Of a stretch of DNA of 64,000 nt, positions 33,118 through 43,221 are shown piece by piece. The notes under the pieces are model-generated. The model searched no databases. It was not told the DNA's origin and saw only the letters and a program-made list of their open reading frames with translations. Source of the DNA: Novosphingobium sp. Rr 2-17 (GTDB lineage Bacteria > Pseudomonadota > Alphaproteobacteria > Sphingomonadales > Sphingomonadaceae); the NCBI RefSeq assembly GCF_000272475.1, contig NZ_AKFJ01000084.1, positions 148,124 to 212,123 of the forward strand, in the 5' to 3' direction. Position 1 is the stretch's first letter. The number at the start of each line of letters is the position of its first letter. Made by a program: the position numbers and the translations under genes.

Positions 33118-34434
33118 ATGGCGAGATTAAAAGCAGGTGGCGCTGATCCGATCCTGATCTTCGCGGGCTTGCTGTTCGTTGTCCTTGTCCTGATCGGACC
33201 AATCCTGACCTTCAACGAAGGCACCAGCGGCGCCGCGCAGTTTACCGGCGAGGGCAGCGTGCAGCGCCAGATCGGGTATCTCGTCGCGCTGGGCCTGGTG
33301 ATCTACGGCGCCTTGCGGGCGGGGCGGGGCTATAAAGCGCTATTCGTTCCCTGGCCGATAGCGCTGGCTTTGGCCTGGTGCTGGCTCAGCCTGATCTGGG
33401 CCATAGACCCCGGCGTCGCAGTGCGTCGGCTCACGTTGACCACCCTCGTCGTATGGTCGACCTTCATTCTGATACAGGGCGCCAGTTACAAGCAAGCGCT
33501 CATGTTGCTACGAGTGGCGATGCTGGCGGCGCTGATAGGCAATTATCTGACGGTGCTGCTGGACCCGCCGGTCGGCATCCATCTCATGCTCGATTCGCAA
33601 GTACCGACTTCGATCGTCGGAAACTGGCGCGGGTTTATGGTTCATAAGAATTTTGCGGGCGCAGCGACGGCGATCTGCATCCTGCTGTTCGTGTTCGACG
33701 CATCTTCGATCAAGCCGTGGATCAGGGCATCGGTCTTCGCGGCGGCGTTGTTCTTCCTGTATAAGACGCAGTCAAAGACGTCTGCGGGCATGGTGGTTGC
33801 AGCCATGTTGATTGGATGGGTCTATCTGGCGTTCGACACCTCGCTTCGGCGTTTTGCGGTGCCCTTGCTCATGGTGATCGCTGCTGTCTTGCTGTTGCTA
33901 GACAGCGCGTATCAAGATTTCGCCGTCCGTAACTTTCTAAATTCGCAAGCCTTTACCGGGCGTGGTTACATCTGGAGCGCGATGTTGCGCTTTGCCAGTG
34001 CCAATCTGGTGACAGGCGCGGGCTTCGGGTCGTTTTGGAACATCGGGTCGGCAAGCCCGATCTACGACTACGGTCAGGGTTTCGTGCGCGAAGTTACCGT
34101 AGGGCATAACGGCTATCTCGATCTGCTGGTCACCATCGGATTGCCCGGTCTATTGCTAGTGGTCTTCGCTGCAATCATTTGGCCTACGTGGAAGCTGTTG
34201 ACCGGAAAAATCCTGCCCGAGCGCGGTGCGCTGTCGGTTGCCTTGCTGGTTTTTTGCGTGGGCCATAACATGACTGAGAGCAGCTTGTTCGAACGTGACA
34301 GCCTGATCGGCGTAATCCTGATGGCCGCCATCGCTATCGCGCAGAATTGGCACGAGGACGAGCGGAAGGACAATCGGGGCGATGGTCGGGACATCTTTGC
34401 CGTGCTGAGAAGACGAGCCAGCAGCCAGAGTTGA
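33118..34434 (+). CDS. ExoQ/Wzy-like O-antigen polymerase or ligase, copy 1
   Basis: The 438-residue inner-membrane protein has about 11 helices and the Wzy_C signature. NWRGFMVHKNFAGAATAI and FLYKTQSKTS are followed by a periplasmic loop with AFTGRGYIWSAM, TGAGFGSFWNIG and VGHNGYLDLLVTIGLPGLLL. Such proteins polymerise lipid-linked repeat units or ligate glycan to an acceptor. ATG 33118 is preceded by GGGTGAG; GTG 33106 is an alternative, and the longer upstream reading is unlikely. A clear paralogue lies at 40005-41495 with the same motifs. It is followed head-on by an acyltransferase gene. Confidence 0.85.
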   Translation: MARLKAGGADPILIFAGLLFVVLVLIGPILTFNEGTSGAAQFTGEGSVQRQIGYLVALGLVIYGALRAGRGYKALFVPWPIALALAWCWLSLIWAIDPGVAVRRLTLTTLVVWSTFILIQGASYKQALMLLRVAMLAALIGNYLTVLLDPPVGIHLMLDSQVPTSIVGNWRGFMVHKNFAGAATAICILLFVFDASSIKPWIRASVFAAALFFLYKTQSKTSAGMVVAAMLIGWVYLAFDTSLRRFAVPLLMVIAAVLLLLDSAYQDFAVRNFLNSQAFTGRGYIWSAMLRFASANLVTGAGFGSFWNIGSASPIYDYGQGFVREVTVGHNGYLDLLVTIGLPGLLLVVFAAIIWPTWKLLTGKILPERGALSVALLVFCVGHNMTESSLFERDSLIGVILMAAIAIAQNWHEDERKDNRGDGRDIFAVLRRRASSQS

Positions 34435-34439
34435 TGGAG

Positions 34440-36368
34440 TCAGCGTTGGTTGGCCAAAGCGATACTCTGCGCCATCTGCTGTGCCAGTTCCGGAGTTACG
34501 TGCGACTGATCCATGTGCAATGGGGCGCCCGTAGCCGTGAACAATCGGCATCGGTTAGCGGGGCATTCGATCGGCAGGTATGAGACGTAACGGGCACCCG
34601 ATGCTTTGACGATCGGGGCCAGCTTATGGTCTAACCGCTCACGCTCTATGGTGCGCAGAGCCAAGATACGACCGGGATCCCCGGCCAGCATGGCGCGCGC
34701 CAAGATTTCTGGAACGTCGGCGTCATATTCGACGACCGGCCCCACGATGAGGACTTTGAACCCTCGGCCTTTCAAAAATCGGACGGTTTGGGCCAAAGGC
34801 TCCGCGTCGGCATCGAACCAGCGGCCGGCGAGGATCACCGTGCCGATCTTTGTGCTGTCCGTCGTATGAAAAGCGGCATCAACGATCGCCCGGCAGCGCC
34901 TAAGGCCCTGGCCGCTCAGGAGCGGGCGACATCCCGCTGCCGTCGCCTGCAGGATATGGGCATTCGGCATCGCTTGTCTGAGCGCGTCCGACAACTGGGC
35001 AGCATGGCTGTCCCCCACCAGCAGGACGTTGGGCCGATCTATAGCCGCCGTCATGCACGAAGGATCGTAGTTCTTGCCGGTTGGGATCACAAAGCAACGA
35101 TCGGTGCCGAACTGCCGCCTTCCCGCAGGGCTGGCTTCGAAGCCCAGATAGCTTGCCACGAAACTAACTTTGGGAGGAAGATGGCGGATGCGATCTGCAT
35201 TCGCCGCGATTGCGAGGCCGGCTGCCGCCCATACCACGATGCCGATGGCGGCGCTTAAATGCGGTTTCAAGCCAGTCCCGCTGCGCCAACGCTTCTGCGC
35301 CGGTTGTTCCACAAGCCAGTAGGATGCAGTAGCAGCGATGCCCGAAAGCATTAGTAGTAGTAGGCTGTCTTGCCACCCTAAAGTATAGCTGCGCCCGGCG
35401 AGATAGAGCGCAACGATAGGGCGATGCCACAAGTACAGTGAGTACGAGATCAAGCCGATCGCACGCGGGATTCGTGCCGAGAGCAGCTTGGCTGCGGAGG
35501 TGCCTGGTGCGTATGCTAGCAGGAAGGCAGCGGCGGCAGTGGGCGGCAGCGCGAATGGCACGGGGAACGGCCATCCGGACCCCGTGACGACCGCGCAAAC
35601 GAGGATACCCGCGATCGCAAGCAGACAAAGTGCGGACCGTATAAAGCCATGTGCCAGACGCGGAAAAAAGCCGAGCGATATCAAAGCGCCTAGAACCAAT
35701 TCCCATATGCGTGCGGGCAACAGAAAATACCCGGCTGTGGCTTGGTACGCCGCCAGCCATCCGCCAATCGCAAATGATAATAGGCCGATGCAGCACAGAA
35801 TGACGATAAGACGTCGCCGATCAAGCCGTCGCAACGCCAGCAGAAGCAGCGGATAGAACAGATAGAACTGCTCTTCCACCGCCAGCGACCATGTGTGGAT
35901 CAGCGGTTTCAATTCCGACGCCTGGGCAAAATAGTCGCCGGTTGCGAAGAAATAGATATTTGATGCGAACACGCTCACAGCCGCAGCGCTCTGGCCGAGA
36001 TCGCGCAGCGGATTGGGAAGCAAGATCAGGCATCCTGCCAACAAGGTAAATGCCGCCATCACTGCCAGAGCCGGCAGTATCCTGACAATCCGTCGCCTGT
36101 AGAACTGGGTGAGGGAGAACGTCTCTTGATCGAGTTCTCGCACAATGATCCCGGTGATCAGATAACCGGAAATCACAAAGAAAATATCGACGCCGATAAA
36201 TCCGCCGCGCAAGCTAGTGACGCCGCAATGCAGGAGCAGGATAGGCACAATGGCCAAGCTGCGCAGGCCATCAATGTCGGGCCGGTAGTGCGCCGCATGT
36301 TGCTGTTTCACTTGGCCCCCTTGCGCAAAGGTCTCGGGCATCGTGCGAGAGCGTGCACCCGGTCCCAT
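34440..36368 (-). CDS. OafA-type acyltransferase 3 with C-terminal SGNH domain
   Basis: The 642-residue protein combines an acyltransferase-3 membrane domain (about 25-370) with a periplasmic SGNH esterase-like domain (about 420-642). The membrane domain has YRPDIDGLRSLAIVPILLLH, GGFIGVDIFFVISGYLIT and the FYRRRIVRILPAL loop; HTWSLAVEEQFYLFYP is the conserved second motif. The SGNH part shows LLVGDSHAAQL and the late DQSH dyad. Proteins of this layout O-acetylate surface polysaccharides. ATG 36368 has GTGAGG very close; ATG 36341 is an alternative. It is divergent from the glycosyltransferase operon at 36544. Confidence 0.92.
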   Translation of the reverse strand: MGPGARSRTMPETFAQGGQVKQQHAAHYRPDIDGLRSLAIVPILLLHCGVTSLRGGFIGVDIFFVISGYLITGIIVRELDQETFSLTQFYRRRIVRILPALAVMAAFTLLAGCLILLPNPLRDLGQSAAAVSVFASNIYFFATGDYFAQASELKPLIHTWSLAVEEQFYLFYPLLLLALRRLDRRRLIVILCCIGLLSFAIGGWLAAYQATAGYFLLPARIWELVLGALISLGFFPRLAHGFIRSALCLLAIAGILVCAVVTGSGWPFPVPFALPPTAAAAFLLAYAPGTSAAKLLSARIPRAIGLISYSLYLWHRPIVALYLAGRSYTLGWQDSLLLLMLSGIAATASYWLVEQPAQKRWRSGTGLKPHLSAAIGIVVWAAAGLAIAANADRIRHLPPKVSFVASYLGFEASPAGRRQFGTDRCFVIPTGKNYDPSCMTAAIDRPNVLLVGDSHAAQLSDALRQAMPNAHILQATAAGCRPLLSGQGLRRCRAIVDAAFHTTDSTKIGTVILAGRWFDADAEPLAQTVRFLKGRGFKVLIVGPVVEYDADVPEILARAMLAGDPGRILALRTIERERLDHKLAPIVKASGARYVSYLPIECPANRCRLFTATGAPLHMDQSHVTPELAQQMAQSIALANQR

Positions 36369-36543
36369 GCCTCACCGACAACTACTTGCGGTGGATTCCC
36401 TTGAGCGATGAACCGATACATCGCTCGACGAAAAGTATTTTCCCTGATAACGGTTGGCAGCGGCGGCGGGTGCCGTCAAGCAGCGGCGTGAGTTCGAATT
36501 CTTGTCCAGCGGTTCAGTCCCGATTGAGACGGCCGGCTGCGCC

Positions 36544-37704
36544 ATGAGTCCTGTTGCGACATCCAAACCACGCGTTTTGCAGGTCATCACTAAGCTTGAC
36601 GTTGGCGGCGCTGAAGTGGTCGCGCTCGGCATCATGTCGGCACTTCACGAGCATGTCGATTTTGCAGTAGCGACCGTGATTGATCCGCGCAATCCTAGCC
36701 CGGTCGGGCGGGACATGAGGGCACGGTTAGCAGCGTTGCGGGTTCCGATCTTTCCAGGCGCGAAGGGGCATTTCAAGACCGGCGGGGTAGTGCGATCGGC
36801 GTTGAAACTGGCGCGCGCAGTCGCTCGGTTCAAGCCTGAGGTGGTCCATCTCCATACCGAAATGCCGGAACTGACGTGGGCAGTAGCTGGCTTGCTTTCG
36901 CGCCAGGTCAGGCAGGTCACCGTTCTGCGGACGGTCCACAACTGCGAGCTCTGGATTGCATGGGGTGGCATCGGACGCTGGGTGACGCAGCGGCTGGCGG
37001 GAAGCCGCACGGTGGCCGTTTCACACGCTGCTGCTAACGCCGATGCAGCAATTAAGACGCGTACGCGGCGACCTTTGGCGCGAGTCATCTATAATGGCGT
37101 GCCCGCCCCAGCGATCGACAAGCATGAGTCTGCCGTCGATGGGGTCGGTCCGTGCCGAGTTCTGTTCGCGGGCCGGTTCATCGAGCAAAAAGCCCCTGAC
37201 CTTTTACCGGCCATCCTGGTTGCAGCCCATCGGCAAACCCACAGGCGCGACGTTCAGGTTACGCTTGCTGGCACGGGGCCGATGGAGGCCGGCTTGCGCG
37301 CTGCGATCACGGGCCTCGCACCTGGCTGGCGTGTCGAGATTACTCCGCCGATCGAACGGCTCCAGAGCCGGCTGGCCGAGTACGATGTTGTGATTATGCC
37401 CTCGCGCTATGAGGGTTTCGGTCTCCTGGCGCTAGAAACGCTGCTCGCGGGGGTGCCACTGATCGCAACGCACGCGCCGGGCTTGGCCGAAGTGCTACCG
37501 GACGGATATGTTTTTAGCGCCCCGGTCGATGACGCAGAATCACTAGGTCGCCTGCTCGCGCAGGTGATCGAGGACCCAACTGCCGCGCGGGCGCTGGTGC
37601 GTGGCGGTCGTGATCCATTGGCGCGGCGGTTTTCGCCCCAGGCTATGGTTCTGGGTTACGCTCTGGAGTACGGCCTAGCACTGTCTGCTAAGGACTTTGA
37701 ATGA
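36544..37704 (+). CDS. Glycosyltransferase family 4
   Basis: This 386-residue GT-B enzyme starts with PRVLQVITKLDVGGAEVVAL, the usual first strand and glycine loop of GT4 proteins. It ends with the donor-site MPSRYEGFGLLALETLLAGV containing the E-x7-E motif. ATG 36544 is chosen because the fold starts immediately after; the longer reading adds 30 unlikely residues. It leads a three-gene run with ATGA and TGATG overlaps (36544-39904), so three sugars are probably added in sequence to a lipid-linked repeat. Sugar specificity cannot be read from sequence. Confidence 0.9.
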   Translation: MSPVATSKPRVLQVITKLDVGGAEVVALGIMSALHEHVDFAVATVIDPRNPSPVGRDMRARLAALRVPIFPGAKGHFKTGGVVRSALKLARAVARFKPEVVHLHTEMPELTWAVAGLLSRQVRQVTVLRTVHNCELWIAWGGIGRWVTQRLAGSRTVAVSHAAANADAAIKTRTRRPLARVIYNGVPAPAIDKHESAVDGVGPCRVLFAGRFIEQKAPDLLPAILVAAHRQTHRRDVQVTLAGTGPMEAGLRAAITGLAPGWRVEITPPIERLQSRLAEYDVVIMPSRYEGFGLLALETLLAGVPLIATHAPGLAEVLPDGYVFSAPVDDAESLGRLLAQVIEDPTAARALVRGGRDPLARRFSPQAMVLGYALEYGLALSAKDFE

Positions 37705-38747
37705 GCGCATCGCCCCCCCCGATCCTGACCATCGGCATCAAGGCGCTGAACGAGGAGGCCCATATCGAGGCCGCCCTGGCCAGCGCTTGTGAGGCCGTTT
37801 CGCAAGTAGGTGGCCAAGTCATTTTGGCTGACAGCGGGTCGATCGATCGCACCGTTGAGATCGCAGCAGGATTCGTAGCGAGAGGGCATCCGGTTTCGGT
37901 TTGGCAGTTGACGGATACCGCTATGCGGTCGTGCGGCACAGGGGCCCAACTTGCGTTCCAACACGCTATGGGAGAATATTTCTATCTGCTTGACGGTGAC
38001 ATGGTTCTTGCAGCGGCCTTTATAGCCGACGGATTGGCGTTCCTACGCGACAATCCCGGGTATGCCGCCGTTGGCGGGCGCGTAGTCGAGGCGCAAACCC
38101 AAAGCATCGAATTCGAGCTACGGGCCCAGTCTGACAAAGTGAAGGGCTCTGCCGTCAGTGGAGAAGTCGATCGACTTGACTGCGGCGGCCTCTATCGGAT
38201 GGAAGCTATCCGCTCGGTTGGCTATTTCGCCGACTGCAATCTTCACGCATTCGAGGAGTTCGAACTTGGCGCGCGTCTCCGAACTAAAGGCTGGAAACTC
38301 GCGCGTATCGCGGTGCCGGCCGTCTACCATTTCGGACATACGACGGGCGGCTACAGACTGATGCTTCGGCGCTTGCGTAGCGGGTATGCCGGCGGCCCCG
38401 GCGAAGTGGTCCGCGCGGCACTGCGGGGAGGGCATTTCAAGCACGTGCTAAGAGATTTCTCGCAATTGCGGCTGGGCGTTGCCGTGTGGGGTTGGTGGGC
38501 AGTGCTTTTGGCTAGTCTGTTTACCGGGCAATGGGCGATCCTGGCAACAGCGACGGCTGTTCCATTGGCTTTTCTGAGCTGGCGGCGAGGCGGCCTGCGG
38601 CTGGGGCTTTATTCGCTGGCGGTCTGGAACATCAATGCGATCGGACTGGTGCAAGGTTTGATGCGTCACCGGCGGTCCCCAGCGGCGCCGGTTCCGGCGT
38701 TTCAGGTTTGCATTACCTCGCCTGCCTCGCCACAGTTGCCTGACTGA
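37701..38747 (+). CDS. Glycosyltransferase family 2 with C-terminal membrane segments
   Basis: The 348-residue GT-A protein has TIGIKALNEEAHIEAALAS, the donor motif VILADSGSIDRTVEIA, the metal site YFYLLDGDMVL and a DCGGLYRMEAI acceptor loop. Two or three hydrophobic helices follow (about 265-330: VWGWWAVLLASLFTGQWAIL), as in ExoA/ExoW-like chain-extending enzymes. It overlaps the preceding GT4 stop by four bases and the following GT4 start by one. It would act at the inner face of the inner membrane. Confidence 0.88.
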   Translation: MSASPPPILTIGIKALNEEAHIEAALASACEAVSQVGGQVILADSGSIDRTVEIAAGFVARGHPVSVWQLTDTAMRSCGTGAQLAFQHAMGEYFYLLDGDMVLAAAFIADGLAFLRDNPGYAAVGGRVVEAQTQSIEFELRAQSDKVKGSAVSGEVDRLDCGGLYRMEAIRSVGYFADCNLHAFEEFELGARLRTKGWKLARIAVPAVYHFGHTTGGYRLMLRRLRSGYAGGPGEVVRAALRGGHFKHVLRDFSQLRLGVAVWGWWAVLLASLFTGQWAILATATAVPLAFLSWRRGGLRLGLYSLAVWNINAIGLVQGLMRHRRSPAAPVPAFQVCITSPASPQLPD

Positions 38748-39904
38748 TGCGTGCGGGGGACACCGGATCAAACGGCGGCTGGCAATTTGCCATGTCGCAC
38801 AGCGCCCCAGGGGGGCTTCGCGAGATATGGAACGACGTCGCTGCGGGGCTTGCCGAGCGAGGACGCATTGTCACGCGCTTCGTGCTTTATCCTGATGGGC
38901 TGCGCGGCGATGGGAAGGACGCCGCGCGAGAAGGATGGCACCACCTCCTGGATCACAGACCCTCGGGGCTGCTGCGTCAGGCCGCTCTCCTGTGGGCGCT
39001 CGTCGCTTGGATAAGACGGACCCGCCCGGAGGTGATCGTCACGGCCATGCCATATGCCAATGTCGCAGTTGCGATTGCGGCTACTCTAGCGCGAACGGGC
39101 ACCAGAATCGTCGCGACGCACCATTCTCCTATCGATACGCATGGCTTTGCGATCGCGCGGCTCGATTCAGTTACCGGCAAGCTTCCTTCAGTAGCGGCCA
39201 TAGTCTGCGTTTCGCGCGCAGTCGCTGCCTCTGTTGCAGATCGCGCCGGAGGCTATCGTCGGAAATGCCGGGTGATTCACAATGCCCTGCCACGCAATAT
39301 AGAGGGAGCTATTGACCATCTGCGCGTCGATGAGGGGGTTAGCCCGATACCCGGCAGATGCGTCGCGGTTGGTAGATTGTCGCAGCAGAAGAACTATCCC
39401 CTCCTGCTCCAGGCTTTCGCGCGGATGGGTACAGGTTCGCTGGATATTGTTGGATCGGGCGAGGACGAAGCGGCTCTTCGCAGTCTTGCACACAACTTGG
39501 GTCTGGACAGCCGCGTACGCTTTTTGGGACAGATGGGCCGGGAGCAAGCGCTGCGGATCGTGGCCCAGGCGCAAGTTTTCGTGCAGGTAAGCTTGTACGA
39601 AGGGCACAGCCTTGCGTTGATCGAGGCATCGCGAATGGGGTTACCGCTGGTTGTCTCGGATATCCCCGTGCAATCGGAAGCCATTACAATGACGGATGGC
39701 AGTCTTGCCGGCCAGGTCGTGCCGCTTGATCGACCCGACATTCTGGCAGAAGTACTAAGCGGCTTGCTGGCCGACGATGCTACACGAGCGCGTTGGGCGG
39801 CAAAAGCGCGCCTGGTGGGTTTAGCGGCATCAAATGCCGTGATGATCGATGCTTATGAAGAGCTATTGTTGCAATGCACGTGTTTAGGAATGGCCTCGAC
39901 TTGA
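38747..39904 (+). CDS. Glycosyltransferase family 4
   Basis: The 385-residue GT-B protein has an N-terminal domain with WQFAMSHSAPGGLREIWNDV and a C-terminal donor domain. The C-terminal domain shows CVAVGRLSQQKNYPLLLQAF, RFLGQMGREQALRIVAQAQ and VQVSLYEGHSLALIEASRMG, which includes the E-x7-E motif. It is the last gene of the three-gene glycosyltransferase run, starting within TGATG. A 100-bp gap separates it from the second ExoQ-like gene, so read-through is possible. Confidence 0.88.
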   Translation: MRAGDTGSNGGWQFAMSHSAPGGLREIWNDVAAGLAERGRIVTRFVLYPDGLRGDGKDAAREGWHHLLDHRPSGLLRQAALLWALVAWIRRTRPEVIVTAMPYANVAVAIAATLARTGTRIVATHHSPIDTHGFAIARLDSVTGKLPSVAAIVCVSRAVAASVADRAGGYRRKCRVIHNALPRNIEGAIDHLRVDEGVSPIPGRCVAVGRLSQQKNYPLLLQAFARMGTGSLDIVGSGEDEAALRSLAHNLGLDSRVRFLGQMGREQALRIVAQAQVFVQVSLYEGHSLALIEASRMGLPLVVSDIPVQSEAITMTDGSLAGQVVPLDRPDILAEVLSGLLADDATRARWAAKARLVGLAASNAVMIDAYEELLLQCTCLGMAST

Positions 39905-40004
39905 CGTCTCTCCCAAGGCAAATGGTCTAACATGCTGCAAGCTAGAACCATCATGCCCGTCGGACAGCCGATATGCTCCGTTTTTGCAGTGGCAGGTCAG
40001 TAGT

Positions 40005-41495
40005 ATGAGCAGGGCCGTCGCAGCGCGTCTGAACCGTTTATTACACGCTCGGACAGACGAGATGGTGCGCCGCCGCGCTATCAGCGTGGTGGCATTCATC
40101 ATTCTTGCAATCGTCGCACTGGTAGGCACCAATCCGCTGGATACCTACTTCGCAAACTTGGGTGACCGCGCGCCGCGAGGCGATCTGATCATGCAGTTCG
40201 TGATTGTGGGAATATGCGCGATATTGCTCTTCGCTCAGGTCGAGTATGCAGGAACTCGGCCACCAATGACGGTTCCATGGACCATCACCGTCGTCCTTGC
40301 CTACTGCTTGCTTTCGATGGTCTGGGCCATCGATCCGCTTATCGGTTTTCGGCGGTTGACCCTGACGGCAATGGTGATCTGGATTATCGTTCGTTGCGTT
40401 GGCGACCTTGGCGTGGTGCGCACGCTGAATCTCATGCGGGGGCTGCTGGCAGTCGTCATGCTGGCAAATTACGCCGCGGTGATTTTCACGCCCTATGGCG
40501 TCCATGGCATGAGCTTTGACGAGGCTGACGCCGTCTTTGGTGATTGGCGAGGCGTGTTTGGGCATAAGAACACAGCCGGCGCGGCTGTGGCCGTCACGAT
40601 ATTGTTGTTTCTTTTCGATCGCAGGCAGATGCCGGTTTGGGTCAGCGCGCTCGTCGTGCTGCCTAGTCTATATTTCCTTTACAAGACCGGCTCGCGTACA
40701 TCGATGGCGGCGTTATCCGCCGCCCTGCTGGTGGGAGTACTAACGTTGGGCTACAATGCCCGCCGGCGCGGCTTGGTCTTACCTGTGTTGGCCCTTGGCG
40801 TAAGCGTTGCGGTGCTGGCGCTGGTGATGCTGTCGCCCACCATCCAGGTCATGCTGGACGATCCACGTGCCTTCACGGGGCGAAGCCGGATATGGCAATT
40901 GCTGCTAATCTACGCACGCGAACACCTATGGACCGGCGCTGGTTTTGGCTCGTTCTGGTCGATCGGACCCTCCAGTCCAATATTTCGGCTCACCGATGAT
41001 TGGGTGTCGCGTTATGTGCCCCATGCCCACAACGGCTATCTTGATCTGCTTGTTACTATTGGTCTTCCAGGATTGATTGTTACCATAGCGCTTGTCCTGA
41101 TCTGGCCGCCGCTCAAGCTGCTTTTGTCCTGGCAAGTCAGTGGGCAACGCAGGGCTGTGCTCCTTTCGATCCTGATTTTCTGCATGGTTCACAACCTCGC
41201 AGAATCCAGCTTGCTAAACCGCACCTCGATGGTGGAGTTTTTCCTCATCTTGAGTGTGGTGTTGATGCATCGGATCGCCGACCAGAGCGAGGGGCGTCAC
41301 CAGCACATGCAGATGTGGTTGGAAGACGCGATCACGCGGCGGGGCGTGCGCAGGTTTTCCTCGCGATTTGCTCATTCCGGTAATCTCAATCCGGTGCGCC
41401 GGTCTGGGTCTGGGAGGCTGGCAGTCTTAGCTCGATCGGCAGGCGTGCAGACGCCGCCGGAGAGCGTCAGAGAAAAGGATGATCGCGGTGAATAG
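40005..41495 (+). CDS. ExoQ/Wzy-like polymerase or ligase, copy 2
   Basis: The 496-residue inner-membrane protein shares motif order with the one at 33118: GDWRGVFGHKNTAGAAVAV, FLYKTGSRTSMAAL, AFTGRSRIWQLL, TGAGFGSFWSIGPSSP and HNGYLDLLVTIGLPGL. The first matches ExoQ-type polymerases especially well. It has an extra hydrophilic tail of about 70 residues. ATG 40005 is preferred over an in-frame TTG at 39984. Its 3' end overlaps the convergent gene by 69 bp. Two such paralogues 6 kb apart suggest two polymers, or one polymerase and one ligase. Confidence 0.87.
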   Translation: MSRAVAARLNRLLHARTDEMVRRRAISVVAFIILAIVALVGTNPLDTYFANLGDRAPRGDLIMQFVIVGICAILLFAQVEYAGTRPPMTVPWTITVVLAYCLLSMVWAIDPLIGFRRLTLTAMVIWIIVRCVGDLGVVRTLNLMRGLLAVVMLANYAAVIFTPYGVHGMSFDEADAVFGDWRGVFGHKNTAGAAVAVTILLFLFDRRQMPVWVSALVVLPSLYFLYKTGSRTSMAALSAALLVGVLTLGYNARRRGLVLPVLALGVSVAVLALVMLSPTIQVMLDDPRAFTGRSRIWQLLLIYAREHLWTGAGFGSFWSIGPSSPIFRLTDDWVSRYVPHAHNGYLDLLVTIGLPGLIVTIALVLIWPPLKLLLSWQVSGQRRAVLLSILIFCMVHNLAESSLLNRTSMVEFFLILSVVLMHRIADQSEGRHQHMQMWLEDAITRRGVRRFSSRFAHSGNLNPVRRSGSGRLAVLARSAGVQTPPESVREKDDRGE

Positions 41496-43085
41496 CCCGA
41501 TCCAATTTCCCCATCGCTCGGGATTTGAGGCTGGTAGCCGCGCTTCGACACGGTGACGGCCCGGGGGAACAATACAGGTTGCCAGCCGCGTCGGCGCTGG
41601 GAGCCGACTCGCGTCTCCCCAAGCGCCCGCGTCGATTTTACATTCCCAACCCGTAAAGGCGAACTGGTGCAGCGGTAGGTTCAAGGTTGTCTCGGCGTTG
41701 GTGGCTTGGGAGAGGTATCGGTATCCGGTGACGAAAGCACGGGAGCCGAACCGCGAACCGGCAAGGCCTGTGTCCCCGAGTACATATTCCGAGGTATCGG
41801 CTGTATTGGCAAGATCGACCGCATCCATACGGTGCCCGCCTGCGGTGTCTCGCCAGTGTTGATACCCGATCAGCCCTGCGTCGAACAGCAAGAGCATAGG
41901 CGCAGCAAGCCATAGAGTTCGGACTATCAAACGGTTGTCAGACTGCCCTATGGCCAGCGCGACGAGACCAGTAAGGGCGATGGCTTGCAGACTGAGTAAG
42001 CGAAACGGAAATTGAATGCGACTAAGCGGGGTCTGAAGTGCCCAAAATCCCGCCGATACTTGGGTGTTGAGAACCGCGACAACCACTACAACGATGCCCA
42101 TGAAGGCGATGTTCGTTCGGGATGGCGCGTCGGCTTTGCGCCAAGCGATAGCCACCATAGCGATACCGGCGGTCAAAGCAGCTGAGCAGAGGGCTATGAC
42201 CATTAGCCATAGGGCGGGATCGAGCCAGTCGGTCCTGGCGAACAGCAACCAATTGGTGGGCTGGTTTCGCGCGCCGAACATAGCCGTTGTGTCGGGTAGG
42301 TAGTGAAGCAGCGACAATGCAGGCACGATGCAGGGGGCAGCAAGGCCAAGTCCCATGAGAGTGCCTACAGTTGCACTGCCCATCAGACGAAGGTTGCGTC
42401 CTTGACTGAGAGCAAGAACGTATAGGCTCGACATGGCAAGGCCCATCAGCGCTGCGGGGAGATGACAGTAAAGTATGCTTGCAACAGCCAACGCATAGCC
42501 AGCCCAACCGCGGCGCGGATATCGTTTCATTTGTACAGCGCAGAAGAGCAGCCAGGGCATGGCTGAAATGCCCACCAGTTCGGCCAAGGCCCCACGTTGA
42601 TAGAAATCGACGAACAGCCGGTAAGGCATGAGCACGAATACCAGCCCGCCAAAGCTTGCGATTCGCCAGGAAAGTTCCAGGGCACGCAGCCAGCAGCGAC
42701 ACCCCATGGCACCGATTGCGGACGCAAGACCAACGGCAAGGCACAGCCGTACGACGGCATCTGTGGGCTCTGGCAAGATCGGCCAGAACAGCGAACCCAA
42801 CCATTGGAGCATGGGCGGGTAAAATAGAAAGGCTGGAGAGCCAAAGCCGCTGTTCATTTCCGGGAGCCAGCGAGGATAGAGAACGCCATGCCAAACCAAC
42901 GGTGCGAACTGCGCCTGCCATCTGGCATGAACGACCGTATCACCGCCAAGAACCGAATATCCCACCAGGACGGGCAGTACGGCTAGGGCAGAGATAACCA
43001 GATAGGCACAACCCACTGCCCAACTCGACCGGAGGCTAGTGAAGATGGCGTATGGCGCATGAGGCAGGGCATGGTCTGAGGGCAC
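41427..43085 (-). CDS. Integral membrane protein with PTPS-related (PF10131-type) domain, GT-C-like
   Basis: The 552-residue protein has about 12 helices. Its first periplasmic loop contains GGDTVVHARW, YPRWLPEMNSGFGSPAFLFY and PPMLQ. This pattern marks the family misleadingly named 6-pyruvoyl-tetrahydropterin synthase related, which is a membrane glycosyltransferase-like (GT-C) group and not a pterin enzyme. The C-terminal soluble part (about 430-530) is beta-rich. The gene is convergent with copy 2 of the polymerase (69-bp overlap) and divergent from the WecG-like gene over 136 bp. A role in extracytoplasmic sugar transfer is inferred. Confidence 0.75.
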   Translation of the reverse strand: MPSDHALPHAPYAIFTSLRSSWAVGCAYLVISALAVLPVLVGYSVLGGDTVVHARWQAQFAPLVWHGVLYPRWLPEMNSGFGSPAFLFYPPMLQWLGSLFWPILPEPTDAVVRLCLAVGLASAIGAMGCRCWLRALELSWRIASFGGLVFVLMPYRLFVDFYQRGALAELVGISAMPWLLFCAVQMKRYPRRGWAGYALAVASILYCHLPAALMGLAMSSLYVLALSQGRNLRLMGSATVGTLMGLGLAAPCIVPALSLLHYLPDTTAMFGARNQPTNWLLFARTDWLDPALWLMVIALCSAALTAGIAMVAIAWRKADAPSRTNIAFMGIVVVVVAVLNTQVSAGFWALQTPLSRIQFPFRLLSLQAIALTGLVALAIGQSDNRLIVRTLWLAAPMLLLFDAGLIGYQHWRDTAGGHRMDAVDLANTADTSEYVLGDTGLAGSRFGSRAFVTGYRYLSQATNAETTLNLPLHQFAFTGWECKIDAGAWGDASRLPAPTRLATCIVPPGRHRVEARLPASNPERWGNWIGLFTAIILFSDALRRRLHACRSS

Positions 43086-43221
43086 ACGTCATGCTTATGT
43101 CGCGCCGCTGCGCAGGTCCAGCACCCACGTTTTGGAGGCATCACGGGGTTTTGTGTTCGTGCCGCAGCGCAAGATTTGCCTGGCGACACAAACCTAGGTA
43201 CACCGCCGTAGGCGTGACGAG